Shown piece after piece: positions 1 through 8,034 of a stretch of DNA of 64,000 nucleotides. The notes under the pieces were generated by a model. It did no database searches. It saw nothing but the letters and a program-made list of their open reading frames with translations, and was not told the origin of the DNA. The DNA is from DAOMFB01 sp963801475. Lineage in GTDB: Bacteria > Acidobacteriota > Thermoanaerobaculia > UBA5066. Position 1 is the first letter of the stretch, and every line of letters starts with the position of its first letter. Location of the stretch: the NCBI GenBank assembly GCA_963801475.1, contig CAWDEX010000001.1, positions 930,001-994,000 on the forward strand, written 5' to 3'. The position numbers were made by a program, and so were the translations under genes.

Positions 1-1435
1 CGGTGGCGATGAAGAAGACCTCGGAGAGATCGAACGGGACCCCGAGGTAGTGGTCGGTGAAGCTGTCGTTCTGGGCCGGGTCGAGGACCTCGAGCAGGGC
101 CGCCGCCGGGTCGCCCTGGAACGAGACGCCGAGCTTGTCGATCTCGTCGAGGAGGAAGACCGGGTTCTTCGTTCCGGCCTGGCGCATTCCCTGGAGGATC
201 CGGCCCGGCAGGGCGCCGACGTAGGTTCGCCGGTGCCCGCGGATGTCGGCCTCGTCTCGGGCTCCGCCGAGCGAGATCCGGACGTACTTCCGTCCCATCG
301 CCCGCGCGATCGACTTCGCGATCGACGTCTTTCCCACGCCGGGGGGGCCCGCGAAGAGAAGGATCTTCCCCTTGCCGGGGAGCTTCTCGTCCTTCGCCGA
401 CGCCGTCTGAAGCTGTCGAACCGCGAGGACTTCGAGGACCCGGTCCTTGACGTCCTTCAGGGCGTAGTGGTCCTCGTCGAGGATTCGCGACGCTTCGTTG
501 ACGTCGAGGTGCTCCTCGCTCCGCTCTCCCCAGGGCAGGTCGGCGACCGTCTCGAGATAGGTCCGGACGACCTGGGACTCCATCGACTCGCGGCCGAGAC
601 GGTTGAGTCGTCCCCACTCCCGCTCCACCTCGCGCCGCGCCTCCTCGGGGAGGGGGAGCTTGTCGAGCCGGGCCTTCAGCTCCTTCAGGTCCTCGGACTC
701 CTTCCCCTCGTCCTCGCCGAGTTCCTTCTGGATCGCCTTCATCTGCTCGCGCAGGAGCAGTTCCCGCTGCCGGTCCCCGATCTCGGCCCGCACCTTCGAC
801 TTCAGGTCCTCCTGGAGCGAGAGGACGGCGATCTGCTTCTGGACGTGGACGAGCACCCGTCGGAGGCGCTCCTCGACGGACAGGGTCTCGAGGAGATGCT
901 GGCGGTCCGGGGCCGGGATGTCGAGATAGCCCGCCACGAGGTCGGCGAGGTGGCCGGGCTCGGCGGCCTCTTCGAGGATCTGATCGACCGCATCGTCCGG
1001 CAGGCCGAGCTTCCGGCCCAGTTCCGCCGACCGCTCCCGGGCCTCGCGGTGCAGGGCGACGAATATCGCGGCCTCCGCGTCGAGAGGCGCCATCTCTTCG
1101 GCCTCCACGACGACGGCCTCCAGCATCGGCCCCCGCTCGACGATCCGCATCGCGATGCCACGCTTCCGACCCTGGAGCAGGAGGCGAGCCCCGCCGAGGC
1201 CCCGCTGAAGCTGGGCGATGCTCGCGATGGTGCCGATCGTGTAGAGCCCTTCGGGAGTGGCCTTTTCGACGTCCTGTCGCTGCGCCACGGCGAAGATCAA
1301 TCGCTCCGGGTGCTTCATGGCCGCGTCGATGGCCCGGAGGGTCCCCCCGCGTCCGGCGGAGATCGGGAAACTGACTCCCGGGAAGATCACCGCGTTTCGA
1401 AGGGGGAGGACGGGGAGGGTCAGGGTTTCGCTCAT
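1..1435 (-). CDS. lon: Lon ATP-dependent protease, N-terminal part (runs off the window)
   Basis: ATP-dependent serine protease of the cytosol that degrades misfolded and regulatory proteins. The 478 residues visible comprise the N-terminal LON substrate-binding domain (about 5-200), a helical region (about 205-300) and the start of the AAA+ module. Walker A is GPPGVGKT at 363-370 and Walker B is VFLLDEIDK at 426-434. The window ends inside the AAA+ domain, so sensor residues, lid and the Ser-Lys protease domain lie outside. The ATG at 1435 starts MSETLTLPVLPLRN, the usual Lon beginning. The gene diverges from nothing: the AT-rich 248 bp upstream separates it from citrate synthase on the same strand. 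Identification is secure; completeness cannot be judged. Confidence 0.97.
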   Translation of the reverse strand, partial: MSETLTLPVLPLRNAVIFPGVSFPISAGRGGTLRAIDAAMKHPERLIFAVAQRQDVEKATPEGLYTIGTIASIAQLQRGLGGARLLLQGRKRGIAMRIVERGPMLEAVVVEAEEMAPLDAEAAIFVALHREARERSAELGRKLGLPDDAVDQILEEAAEPGHLADLVAGYLDIPAPDRQHLLETLSVEERLRRVLVHVQKQIAVLSLQEDLKSKVRAEIGDRQRELLLREQMKAIQKELGEDEGKESEDLKELKARLDKLPLPEEARREVEREWGRLNRLGRESMESQVVRTYLETVADLPWGERSEEHLDVNEASRILDEDHYALKDVKDRVLEVLAVRQLQTASAKDEKLPGKGKILLFAGPPGVGKTSIAKSIARAMGRKYVRISLGGARDEADIRGHRRTYVGALPGRILQGMRQAGTKNPVFLLDEIDKLGVSFQGDPAAALLEVLDPAQNDSFTDHYLGVPFDLSEVFFIAT

Positions 1436-1448
1436 TACCAGACCTACG

Positions 1449-1474
1449 ACTCGGGAATCTATTAGGTTTTCAAG
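1449..1474 (-). promoter_or_regulatory. possible heat-shock-type promoter of lon
   Basis: Reading toward lon, CTTGAAA (1468-1474) matches the sigma-32 -35 consensus. It is followed after 12 bases by CCCGAGT (1449-1455), a partial match to the -10 element CCCCAT. Transcription would start only about ten bases before the ATG. lon is a classic heat-shock gene, but the -10 is weak. The rest of the 1436-1631 intergenic region is AT-rich with no better sigma-70 pair seen. Confidence 0.25.
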
Positions 1475-1631
1475 ATAAATTCAATATTTGCGTTTACTAC
1501 ACTAAGATTTAATGGTAAGTGCTTGCATCCTAGAGTTCTATAGGTGTCTGGGTCGACCGGAGAATGGGCCGCATCGGGGTTCTCCAACCGTCCCTGAGGG
1601 GGACCATTCGATCGACGCGCGCAATCGGAAA

Positions 1632-1663
1632 GAAAAAGGCGCCCGGGTCGCCCCGGGCGCCTT
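1632..1663 (-). terminator. intrinsic terminator after citrate synthase
   Basis: A perfect 12-bp stem (1636-1647 with 1652-1663, arm AAGGCGCCCGGG) with a 4-base loop lies 20 bp after the citrate synthase stop. On the minus strand it is followed by a T-rich tail (TTTTTCTTT), the standard rho-independent form. It separates gltA from lon. Confidence 0.85.
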
Positions 1664-1683
1664 CTCTCAAAGCCGGGAATGAA

Positions 1684-3078
1684 TCAGTCGGAGCCGAGAT
1701 CGTCGGCCTTGATGGTCTTGGAGGCGACGTCCTCGAGCATCTTCGTCGTGACGGACTTGGGCCGCTCGATCGCGTAACCGAGGGCGCGGTCCCATGTGAT
1801 GTTGGCGAGCACGCCGACGGCGCGGCCGACGCCGAAGAGGACGGTGTAGAAGTCCCACTCGGTCAGGCCGTAGTACCACTGGATGACACCCGACTGGGCG
1901 TCCACGTTGGGCCACGGGTTCTTCGTCTTCCCGTGCTTCGTCAGGACGTCCGGGGCCACCTTGAAGATCGTGTCGATCAGCTTGAAGAGCGGGTACTCGG
2001 GGAGGTTCTTGTGGCAGAACTCCCTCTGCGCGACGTAGCGCGGATCGGTCTTGCGCAGGACGGCATGGCCGTAGCCCGGGATGACCTGACCGGCGTTCAG
2101 CGTGTCCCAGAGCGCCTTCTCGACGAGCTCCGCGGTCGGTTCCGCACCGCCGAGCTTCTTCTGGAAGTTCATCATCCAGCGGAGCACTTCCTGGTTGGCC
2201 AGCCCGTGGAGCGGCCCCGCGAGGCCGTTGATGCCGGCGGAGAGAGCGAAGTAGGCGTCCGACAGCGCCGAGGCGACGAGGTGTGTCGTGTGCGCGGAGA
2301 CGTTGCCCGACTCGTGGTCCGAGTGGAGGATGAAGTACATCCGGGCCACGTCGTCATACGGCTTGCCGAAGCCCATCTGGTGGGCGAAGTTGCCGCCGAA
2401 ATCCAGCTTGCCGTCGGCCGGGATGTGCGTGTCGGCCTTGTACTTCATCCGGTAGATGTACGCCGCGATCCCCGGCAGCCGGGCGAGGAGGGTCGTGGAG
2501 TCCTCGTACATCGGATCCCAGTACTCGTCCTTCTTCATCCCCTCGGCGTAACGCTTCGCGAAGACCGATTCCCGCTGCATCGCGACGATCGCGGCCGAGA
2601 ACATCGTCATCGGGTGGGTGTCGCGCGGCAGCGCCCTGAGCACGTCGAAGACGTACTGGGGGACTGCGCTTCGCGCCTTGAAGTCCTCGACGACCTCGAG
2701 GGTCTGCGCCATCGTCGGGACGTCGCCCGTCAGGAGGAACCACCAGTGCGCTTCCACGAAGGGGTAGTCGCAGCCGGGGACCTTGGGGAGCGCGGCGAGG
2801 GTCTCGGGGATGGTCTTTCCGCGGAAGCGGATCCCCTCGAAGGGGTCGAGGTAGGAGATGTCCGTGACGAGGCAGCGGACGCCGCGGGCGCCGCCGATTG
2901 TCTGGGCCATCGTCACCTCGCCGACTTTGACGTCACCGAACTCCTTCAGGAGCTTCTGCGTCCGGGGACGATGCTCCTTGATCTTCTCGAACAGGACCTT
3001 TTTCAGGCTGGCTCCGGGCATCGCTTTCTCCTCTCTTCCCGCGCCCTTGGCGGCGCCCGATTCGACGACGGTTGCCAT
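1684..3078 (-). CDS. gltA: citrate synthase, mitochondrial/eukaryotic-like type
   Basis: Condenses acetyl-CoA and oxaloacetate to citrate, the entry step of the TCA cycle. The 464-residue protein has the three catalytic residues of the family in order: His291 in GPLHGLAN, His338 in GYGHAV and Asp393 in NVDAQSG (pig His274, His320, Asp375). The segment HSDHESGNVSAH (252-263) is the signature seen in mitochondrial enzymes rather than in the NADH-regulated proteobacterial type. The start is an ATG preceded by AAGGAGGA, an ideal ribosome binding site. It is a single gene with its own terminator, and inverted and direct repeats sit in its leader. Residues 1-20 are low in homology and the start could be slightly downstream. 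Confidence 0.95.
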   Translation of the reverse strand: MATVVESGAAKGAGREEKAMPGASLKKVLFEKIKEHRPRTQKLLKEFGDVKVGEVTMAQTIGGARGVRCLVTDISYLDPFEGIRFRGKTIPETLAALPKVPGCDYPFVEAHWWFLLTGDVPTMAQTLEVVEDFKARSAVPQYVFDVLRALPRDTHPMTMFSAAIVAMQRESVFAKRYAEGMKKDEYWDPMYEDSTTLLARLPGIAAYIYRMKYKADTHIPADGKLDFGGNFAHQMGFGKPYDDVARMYFILHSDHESGNVSAHTTHLVASALSDAYFALSAGINGLAGPLHGLANQEVLRWMMNFQKKLGGAEPTAELVEKALWDTLNAGQVIPGYGHAVLRKTDPRYVAQREFCHKNLPEYPLFKLIDTIFKVAPDVLTKHGKTKNPWPNVDAQSGVIQWYYGLTEWDFYTVLFGVGRAVGVLANITWDRALGYAIERPKSVTTKMLEDVASKTIKADDLGSD

Positions 3079-3126
3079 GCGCGTCCTCCTTAAGGAAAAT
3101 CGTCCCTGCCGCGCTCTGCGGCCGGG

Positions 3127-3161
3127 CTGTTTCCTGTTTGGGGAAACGATGACTGTTTCCC
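3127..3161 (-). promoter_or_regulatory. inverted and direct repeats upstream of citrate synthase
   Basis: GGGAAAC (3141-3147) and GTTTCCC (3155-3161) form a perfect 7-bp inverted repeat with a 7-base gap. CTGTTTCC occurs twice in direct orientation (3127-3134 and 3153-3160). The block lies 50-85 bp before the gltA start, where an operator or leader hairpin would act. No regulator is identified. Confidence 0.4.
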
Positions 3162-3198
3162 GGGGGTCAGGTAAATGATGAGGATGCGCTAGGGGGGG

Positions 3199-3423
3199 CT
3201 ACCTTCGGGCGGCCCTGCCGGAGCCGAGTGAGGAGCTCCGGACCCCACGCCGGAGCACCTTCGCCTCCTGCGCAGCTTGAGCTGTGTCGCAGCTCAACCC
3301 GAGATCCTGGAGCACGAAGCACTCCTCGGTGCCGCAAACGGGGCACTCCGCGCAGTTGTGATGCCCGCCGACGCCCGGATGAATCGGAAGGGTTTCCGGC
3401 GCCGTCACGACGCTCTGTCTCAT
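3199..3423 (-). CDS. small cysteine-rich hypothetical protein
   Basis: A 74-codon ORF with a good ribosome binding site (GAGGAGG, five bases before ATG). Residues 20-46 hold HHNCAECPVCGTEEC and a further Cys, giving Cys at about 24, 27, 30, 35 and 45 plus two His. That spacing could bind zinc. The C-terminal third (Arg/Ser rich) does not look conserved, so the real stop or the gene itself is uncertain. It lies upstream of citrate synthase on the same strand with 120 bp between them. No family recognised. Confidence 0.4.
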   Translation of the reverse strand: MRQSVVTAPETLPIHPGVGGHHNCAECPVCGTEECFVLQDLGLSCDTAQAAQEAKVLRRGVRSSSLGSGRAARR

Positions 3424-3592
3424 GGCGGCCTCCTCGCCCGTGTCGGGCGCTACCTGTGCTTACGCCGTGCGTAAAGATAACGCGCCGCACCCGGGAAACG
3501 TCCCGATGCATATGTCCCATTGACCGAGCGGATTCGGAGACAGTCTTGGGGATAGAGGCTGGCCTTCGTCCCCGGCCTTACTCCCGGCTCCT

Positions 3593-4624
3593 TCAGGCAG
3601 CTGGTTCAGGAGGCCGATCCGTCGAGAGGCTCCGGAGGCTGAACCCCCCGGCGAGGAGGAAGCCGAGGCCGAGGAGCGTGATGGGGACGAAGGAGACCGC
3701 GTGGGAGACGAGGGCGAACGCGGCGGCCGTGTCCTTCGGGACGGCGTAGAAGCCCGTCAGGGCGTAGGCGATCGCCGCGTGGTATCCCCCCACTCCTCCG
3801 GGTGTCGGAATCGCGAGGCCCATGACGGCCCATGTCAGGACGAAGAAGGTGACGGGGAACGGATAGGACAGGTCGAAAGCCTTGAGGGTGGCCCAGATCT
3901 GGAAGCAGATGACGAGCCAGAGAATGGCCGACTGCCCGGCCACGGCCACGGCGTCCCGCGGACTCCGGAGCGCCGCGATCCCTTCGAGGAGATGCGTGAG
4001 CACGCCGTCGAGACGCTGCGAGACCTTCTCGGGGAAGAGCCGCAGGAACGGGGCGGACAGCCTCCGGGCGAACTCCGGACGCAACGCGAAGACCGTCAGA
4101 AGTCCGATGGCCGCGACCGCGCCGCCGCCGAGGAGAAAGGCGGACTTCCGCAGGAGAGCGAACCGGGAGGCCTCGTCGCCCGCGAGGGTCTCCGGAGCCC
4201 ATCCCATCGCGTAGATCACGAAGAGCACGACGGTGGAGAGGAGGTCGATGAGGCGCTCCAGCGCGATCGACAGGAGGCAGGGCGTAAAAGGGAGCGCCGC
4301 CATCCGGGAAAGCGCCACGGGCCGAACGATCTCTCCGGCGCGGGCGGGGAGGAGTGTCGAGGCGGCGAAGCCGATGGCGGTCGACGCGTTCCGGTGGAGG
4401 AACGACGCGTGCTGGCCCCCGAGGAGGCGCCCCCACCGCCACGCCCGCACCGGCGGCGTGGCGATCAGGCCGGCTGCCGTGGCCACGGCGATCCACCCCA
4501 GGCGGGCGGAGCGGATCGCTCCGCCGACCGCGGCGAGGTCGAGGTTCCGGAGAAAGAGCCAGAGCAGCAGGACGGCGAGGCCGATCGAGACGCCGAAACG
4601 GATCAGCCTCGAACGCGTTGGCAC
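3593..4624 (-). CDS. YbhN/UPF0104-family integral membrane protein (LPG synthase TM-like)
   Basis: 343 residues, almost entirely hydrophobic, with about eight predicted membrane helices beginning at residues 8-28. The C-terminal motif TPGGVGGYHAAIAYAL corresponds to the conserved Pro-Gly-Gly-x-Gly segment of the lysylphosphatidylglycerol synthase transmembrane (UPF0104) family. Members are flippase-like or act in lipid or glycolipid assembly, but function here is not determined. The start is GTG at 4624 with no strong ribosome binding site. The gene is divergent from the deacetylase (43 bp apart), so the two may share a control region. Confidence 0.8.
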   Translation of the reverse strand: MPTRSRLIRFGVSIGLAVLLLWLFLRNLDLAAVGGAIRSARLGWIAVATAAGLIATPPVRAWRWGRLLGGQHASFLHRNASTAIGFAASTLLPARAGEIVRPVALSRMAALPFTPCLLSIALERLIDLLSTVVLFVIYAMGWAPETLAGDEASRFALLRKSAFLLGGGAVAAIGLLTVFALRPEFARRLSAPFLRLFPEKVSQRLDGVLTHLLEGIAALRSPRDAVAVAGQSAILWLVICFQIWATLKAFDLSYPFPVTFFVLTWAVMGLAIPTPGGVGGYHAAIAYALTGFYAVPKDTAAAFALVSHAVSFVPITLLGLGFLLAGGFSLRSLSTDRPPEPAA

Positions 4625-4667
4625 GCGGCGATGGTAGCCCAGCCGGCCCTGCGCTACGCTCGCGATC

Positions 4668-5639
4668 GTGCGACGTGTCCCCGTCTTCTACGATCCGGAG
4701 GTCCTTCGGCACGACACCGGTCCGTACCACCCGGAGACGCCGCGGCGCCTCGAGGCGGCGGTCTCGGCCCTCCGGATCTCGGGCGCCGTCATCGGGTCTC
4801 CGCCGAACCCCGAGAGGACTCTCGCGGCGATCGGTCGCGTGCACGACGAGCGCTATATCTGGCGTTTCGGAGAGGCGTGCCGCACCGCGCCGCCGGGCGT
4901 CGAAGGGGCTTTTTCGCTCTTCGACTCGCCGGACAACCCGATCTCCCCGTCGAGCTTCGACGCGGCCGCGCGGGGCACGGGCCTGGCGCTCGCGGCCGCC
5001 GACGTCGTGCTCGCGGGCCGGGCGGATGCCGTCTTCGTTGCGGCCCGGCCGCCCGGCCACCACGCGCTCGCCGACGCCGCCATGGGGTTCTGCTTCTTCA
5101 ACACGGTCGGCATCGTCGCCCGCGATCTGATCGTCAGCCATGGCCTCTCGCGCGTGCTCGTCGCCGACTTCGACGTCCACCATGGCAACGGCACCCAGCA
5201 CCTTTTCTGGGAGGACGGACGGGTGGCCTACGTCTCGGTCCACCGCTTCCCCTTCTATCCCGGCACGGGAGCCGCGGACGAGACCGGGTCGGGGCCGGGC
5301 CGGGGAACGATCGCCAACGTCCCGCTGCCGGCGGGAAGCGGAGACGCCGCATTCGCCGGGGGCTTCGTCGGCGCGCTGGAGCACCTCGCCGAGAGGTTCC
5401 GGCCCGAGTTCATCCTCGTGAGCGCGGGCTTCGACGCGCACGTGAAGGACCCTCTCGGGGGAATGCGCGTGTCGACGGAAGGCTTCGCCTGGATGACCCG
5501 GGCGCTCCTGGACGTCGCCGACACCTACGCCCAGGGGCGGCTCGTCTCCTTCCTCGAAGGAGGCTACGACGCCGACGCGTTGGGCGCGTCCGTCGTCCAG
5601 CATCACCGGGTCCTGGTCGACGAGAGCGGGATTTGCTGA
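4668..5639 (+). CDS. histone deacetylase-family (AcuC-like) deacetylase
   Basis: Zinc-dependent amidohydrolase of the arginase/deacetylase fold, 323 residues. Visible active-site elements: RPPGHHA with His131-His132, the metal-binding ADFDVHHG with Asp169 and His171, AGFDAH with Asp256, and the terminal EGGYD at 297-301. Bacterial homologues act on acetylated lysine, acetylpolyamines or acetyl-CoA synthetase; the substrate cannot be told from sequence. Start is GTG at 4668, giving MRRVPVFYDP, the usual N-terminus of the family. It is divergent from the UPF0104 gene and followed by a separate promoter at 5663. Confidence 0.92.
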   Translation: MRRVPVFYDPEVLRHDTGPYHPETPRRLEAAVSALRISGAVIGSPPNPERTLAAIGRVHDERYIWRFGEACRTAPPGVEGAFSLFDSPDNPISPSSFDAAARGTGLALAAADVVLAGRADAVFVAARPPGHHALADAAMGFCFFNTVGIVARDLIVSHGLSRVLVADFDVHHGNGTQHLFWEDGRVAYVSVHRFPFYPGTGAADETGSGPGRGTIANVPLPAGSGDAAFAGGFVGALEHLAERFRPEFILVSAGFDAHVKDPLGGMRVSTEGFAWMTRALLDVADTYAQGRLVSFLEGGYDADALGASVVQHHRVLVDESGIC

Positions 5640-5662
5640 GACCCGGCGTTCTAAGGCACGGT

Positions 5663-5692
5663 TTGACAATCCTTTCCGATCTTCGGTAGACT
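5663..5692 (+). promoter_or_regulatory. sigma-70-type promoter for the repeat protein
   Basis: TTGACA (5663-5668) is a perfect -35 element. An 18-base spacer leads to TAGACT (5687-5692), matching four of six -10 positions. It lies about 90 bp upstream of the ATG at 5781 in the only sizeable gap between the deacetylase and the repeat-protein gene. Confidence 0.6.
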
Positions 5693-5780
5693 TTGTCTGC
5701 TAACAACTGCCCTTTCCGACAGGCGTCTTCTGGTTCTCGGATGTGTTCCGGACCCGTCACTCTCATGGAGGAGACTCATC

Positions 5781-7529
5781 ATGCGGAAGGCCCTCCTCTT
5801 CACTCTTGTCGGCCTGACCTTCGCGGCCCCGCCGGCCACATCGGCTCCCGCCGAGCGCCTCGCAGAGCGTCGCACCGCGGTATCCCTTTCACCGGCGGTC
5901 CTGTCGGTGGCCCGGGACGTCGCCCCGTGTGCCGCGGCGGCCTGTCCGACCATGCTCCTGGGCGCCCTCGATCTGCCGGTCGACGGCTCGACCGTCTCGG
6001 GCTACGTCCAGGTCCGCGGGTTCGCCCTGAACGGGAACCAGATCTCGCAGATCGACGTCTACGTCGACGGCACCGATGAAACGAATCGGGTGACCTCGAC
6101 CGACGGGGTCAAGCTGCAGGTCCCCCGTCCGGACGTCATGCAGGCCTTCCCCGGTTACCTGGGGACCTTTGCGGGGCGACCCGGATTCGAGGCCTCCTTC
6201 AGGGCATCGAATTACGCGGACGGTGCCCACACCGTCCACGTCCGGGTCACGGATGTGACGGGTTGCTGCTACTTCCTCGCCCCGAGGGCGATCCTGATCG
6301 ACAGCGCGAGAAACCAGCCGCCGTTCGGCGGGCTGGACTACCCGCTTCCGGACAGCGCCGCGAACCCCACCGGAGTGCTCCCCGTCGTCGGCTGGGCTCT
6401 GGACGATACGGCCGTCGACCACGTGGACGTCTACGTGGACGGGCGCGTGGAACGCCAGGCCATCACCGGCATTCCCCGGCCCGACGTGGCGGCGGCGTAC
6501 CCGGATGACCTTTCGGCGATCGGGTCCGGCTTCCTCCTGAACATCGATTCGACCCGCCTCGCCAACGGCGTCCACGAGATCTCCGTAAAGGCGGTGGACG
6601 ACAACGGGCAGCAGGGATTCCTCGGCACCCGAAGGGTCCAGGTCTTCAACAACGGGGCCGGACTTCCCCCCTTCGGCGACGTGGAGCAGCCGCTCGCGAA
6701 CTCGACCTGGTTTGGCAACTGCGCCGCGGCGCCCGTCGGCTATCCCTCCGGTGGCGGCGGGGGGATCGTCGACCCGCGGTACCTGATGCGGGTCTACGGC
6801 TGGGCGCTCGACACGGGGATGCCCGAAGACCGCGGCAGCGTCTCGCACGTGCGACTGGAGATCGACGGCGTGACGCTCAAGGACAGCCGTCTCGACTGCC
6901 GGCGCGAGCCGCTCCTCAATTTCGCGCTCGTCGACTGCTACGGGTATTACCGGCCCGACATCGATCTTCTCTACCCGGGCTTCGCCCAGGCGCCGAATTC
7001 CGGGTTCTCGTTCCTGGTGGACGTCGGCTATCTGCTGTCGCAGAGCGGATTCACCGAAGGGGCCCACATCCTCCAGGTCAAGGCCTACGACAAGGAAGAA
7101 ACCTGGTCGCTCCTGAAGGACGTTCCGATCGTGATGGAGTGCGCGAGCGCGACGAGCAATCCGCCGCCGCTGGGCTCCGTCGACGACCCGATGAACTACG
7201 AGCTCGTCTCGGGGGTTTACCCCGTCCTCGGCTGGGCGCTCGACCTCGATTACGTCGTGAAGGTGCGGATCAAGATCGACGGCGTGGTGCAGGCCGACGC
7301 CGTGTCGGGGAACGCCTGGGCCGTGTACGGCCTTCCGAGCCCCGACATCGCGCTCGTCTATCCGTACTACCCGCAGGTCGGCAACGCGCGCTTCAGCTTC
7401 AACCTCGACACGACGAAACTCTCGAACAGCGAACACGACCTGACCATCGAGGTCGAGGACGGACGCGGGTCACGGCGCGCGGCCGCCACGCGGCGCTTCC
7501 TGGTCAGCAACCGCACCCTCGTCCGCTAG
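5781..7529 (+). CDS. secreted protein with four copies of an uncharacterised Ig-like repeat
   Basis: 582 residues with a signal peptide (about 1-21, hydrophobic core followed by AAPPATSA). The rest is four divergent repeats of roughly 110-140 residues. Each has a GWALD-type strand (GFALN in the first), a VDVYVDG-type strand, then an R/S-PD(V/I) plus YP or FP motif, then a GxH-x5-V strand near its end. This pattern suggests beta-sandwich modules exposed outside the cell. Several Cys (CPTM, TGCC, GNC, DCR, VMEC) could form disulfides. There is no C-terminal anchor or PEP-CTERM/IPTLxxWG tail. It starts with ATG after GGAGGAG and ends right before the exosortase gene, probably as one transcript. 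Confidence 0.85.
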   Translation: MRKALLFTLVGLTFAAPPATSAPAERLAERRTAVSLSPAVLSVARDVAPCAAAACPTMLLGALDLPVDGSTVSGYVQVRGFALNGNQISQIDVYVDGTDETNRVTSTDGVKLQVPRPDVMQAFPGYLGTFAGRPGFEASFRASNYADGAHTVHVRVTDVTGCCYFLAPRAILIDSARNQPPFGGLDYPLPDSAANPTGVLPVVGWALDDTAVDHVDVYVDGRVERQAITGIPRPDVAAAYPDDLSAIGSGFLLNIDSTRLANGVHEISVKAVDDNGQQGFLGTRRVQVFNNGAGLPPFGDVEQPLANSTWFGNCAAAPVGYPSGGGGGIVDPRYLMRVYGWALDTGMPEDRGSVSHVRLEIDGVTLKDSRLDCRREPLLNFALVDCYGYYRPDIDLLYPGFAQAPNSGFSFLVDVGYLLSQSGFTEGAHILQVKAYDKEETWSLLKDVPIVMECASATSNPPPLGSVDDPMNYELVSGVYPVLGWALDLDYVVKVRIKIDGVVQADAVSGNAWAVYGLPSPDIALVYPYYPQVGNARFSFNLDTTKLSNSEHDLTIEVEDGRGSRRAAATRRFLVSNRTLVR

Positions 7530-7602
7530 GGGGCCGGCGGCGAAGCCCGAGACCCGCTTTCTCGTCCGCTTCGCCGCCTTCCTGGCCGCGTCGTATCTCG
7601 CG

Positions 7603-8034
7603 GTGGCGGTGAAGCCCGCCAACGACCACGTCATCGTTCCCTTCACGGCACGGATCGTGGGCGTCTCGACGGCCATCCTCGGGGCGGTCGGCGAGCCCGC
7701 CGTCGCGTCCGGCACCCGGATCACGTCGCCCTCGTTCGCCGTCGACGTGAAGAACGGGTGCAACGGCGTCGAGGCGATGCTGATCCTCCTGGCGGCCGTG
7801 CTCGCCTTTCCGGCCCCGTGGCGCAGCCGGCTGGCCGCCCTCGCGGCGGGCGCGCTGGTCATTCAGGTGCTGAACCTCGTCCGGGTCGTCTCGCTCTTCT
7901 GGCTCGGCGTCCACCACCGGGAGGTCTTCGATCTGTTTCACACGGCCGTCTGGCAGACGCTTCTGATCCTGACGGCGGTCGGGCTGTTCGTCGTCTGGAG
8001 CCGCCGGGTGGGGGGCCGTGGGGCTCGCGCCTAG
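7603..8034 (+). CDS. small exosortase (XrtH-like transpeptidase)
   Basis: Membrane cysteine transpeptidase that cleaves and anchors exported proteins with a C-terminal sorting tail. Catalytic elements in order: NGCNG (nucleophile Cys), NLVRV (Arg) and FHTAVWQ (His), on successive membrane helices, as in the compact exosortase H type. Coordinates begin at the first canonical start, GTG at 7603. However, the frame is open from 7444, and codons 7555-7602 (RFLVRFAAFLAASYLAVA) encode what looks like the family's first membrane helix. The true start is therefore probably upstream at a non-standard codon, or the start was lost. It overlaps the next gene by 17 bases. Confidence 0.85.
   Translation: MAVKPANDHVIVPFTARIVGVSTAILGAVGEPAVASGTRITSPSFAVDVKNGCNGVEAMLILLAAVLAFPAPWRSRLAALAAGALVIQVLNLVRVVSLFWLGVHHREVFDLFHTAVWQTLLILTAVGLFVVWSRRVGGRGARA

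Noticed and set aside
50..1465. A 471-codon plus-strand frame
   Set aside because: Antisense to lon, whose Walker motifs are exact.
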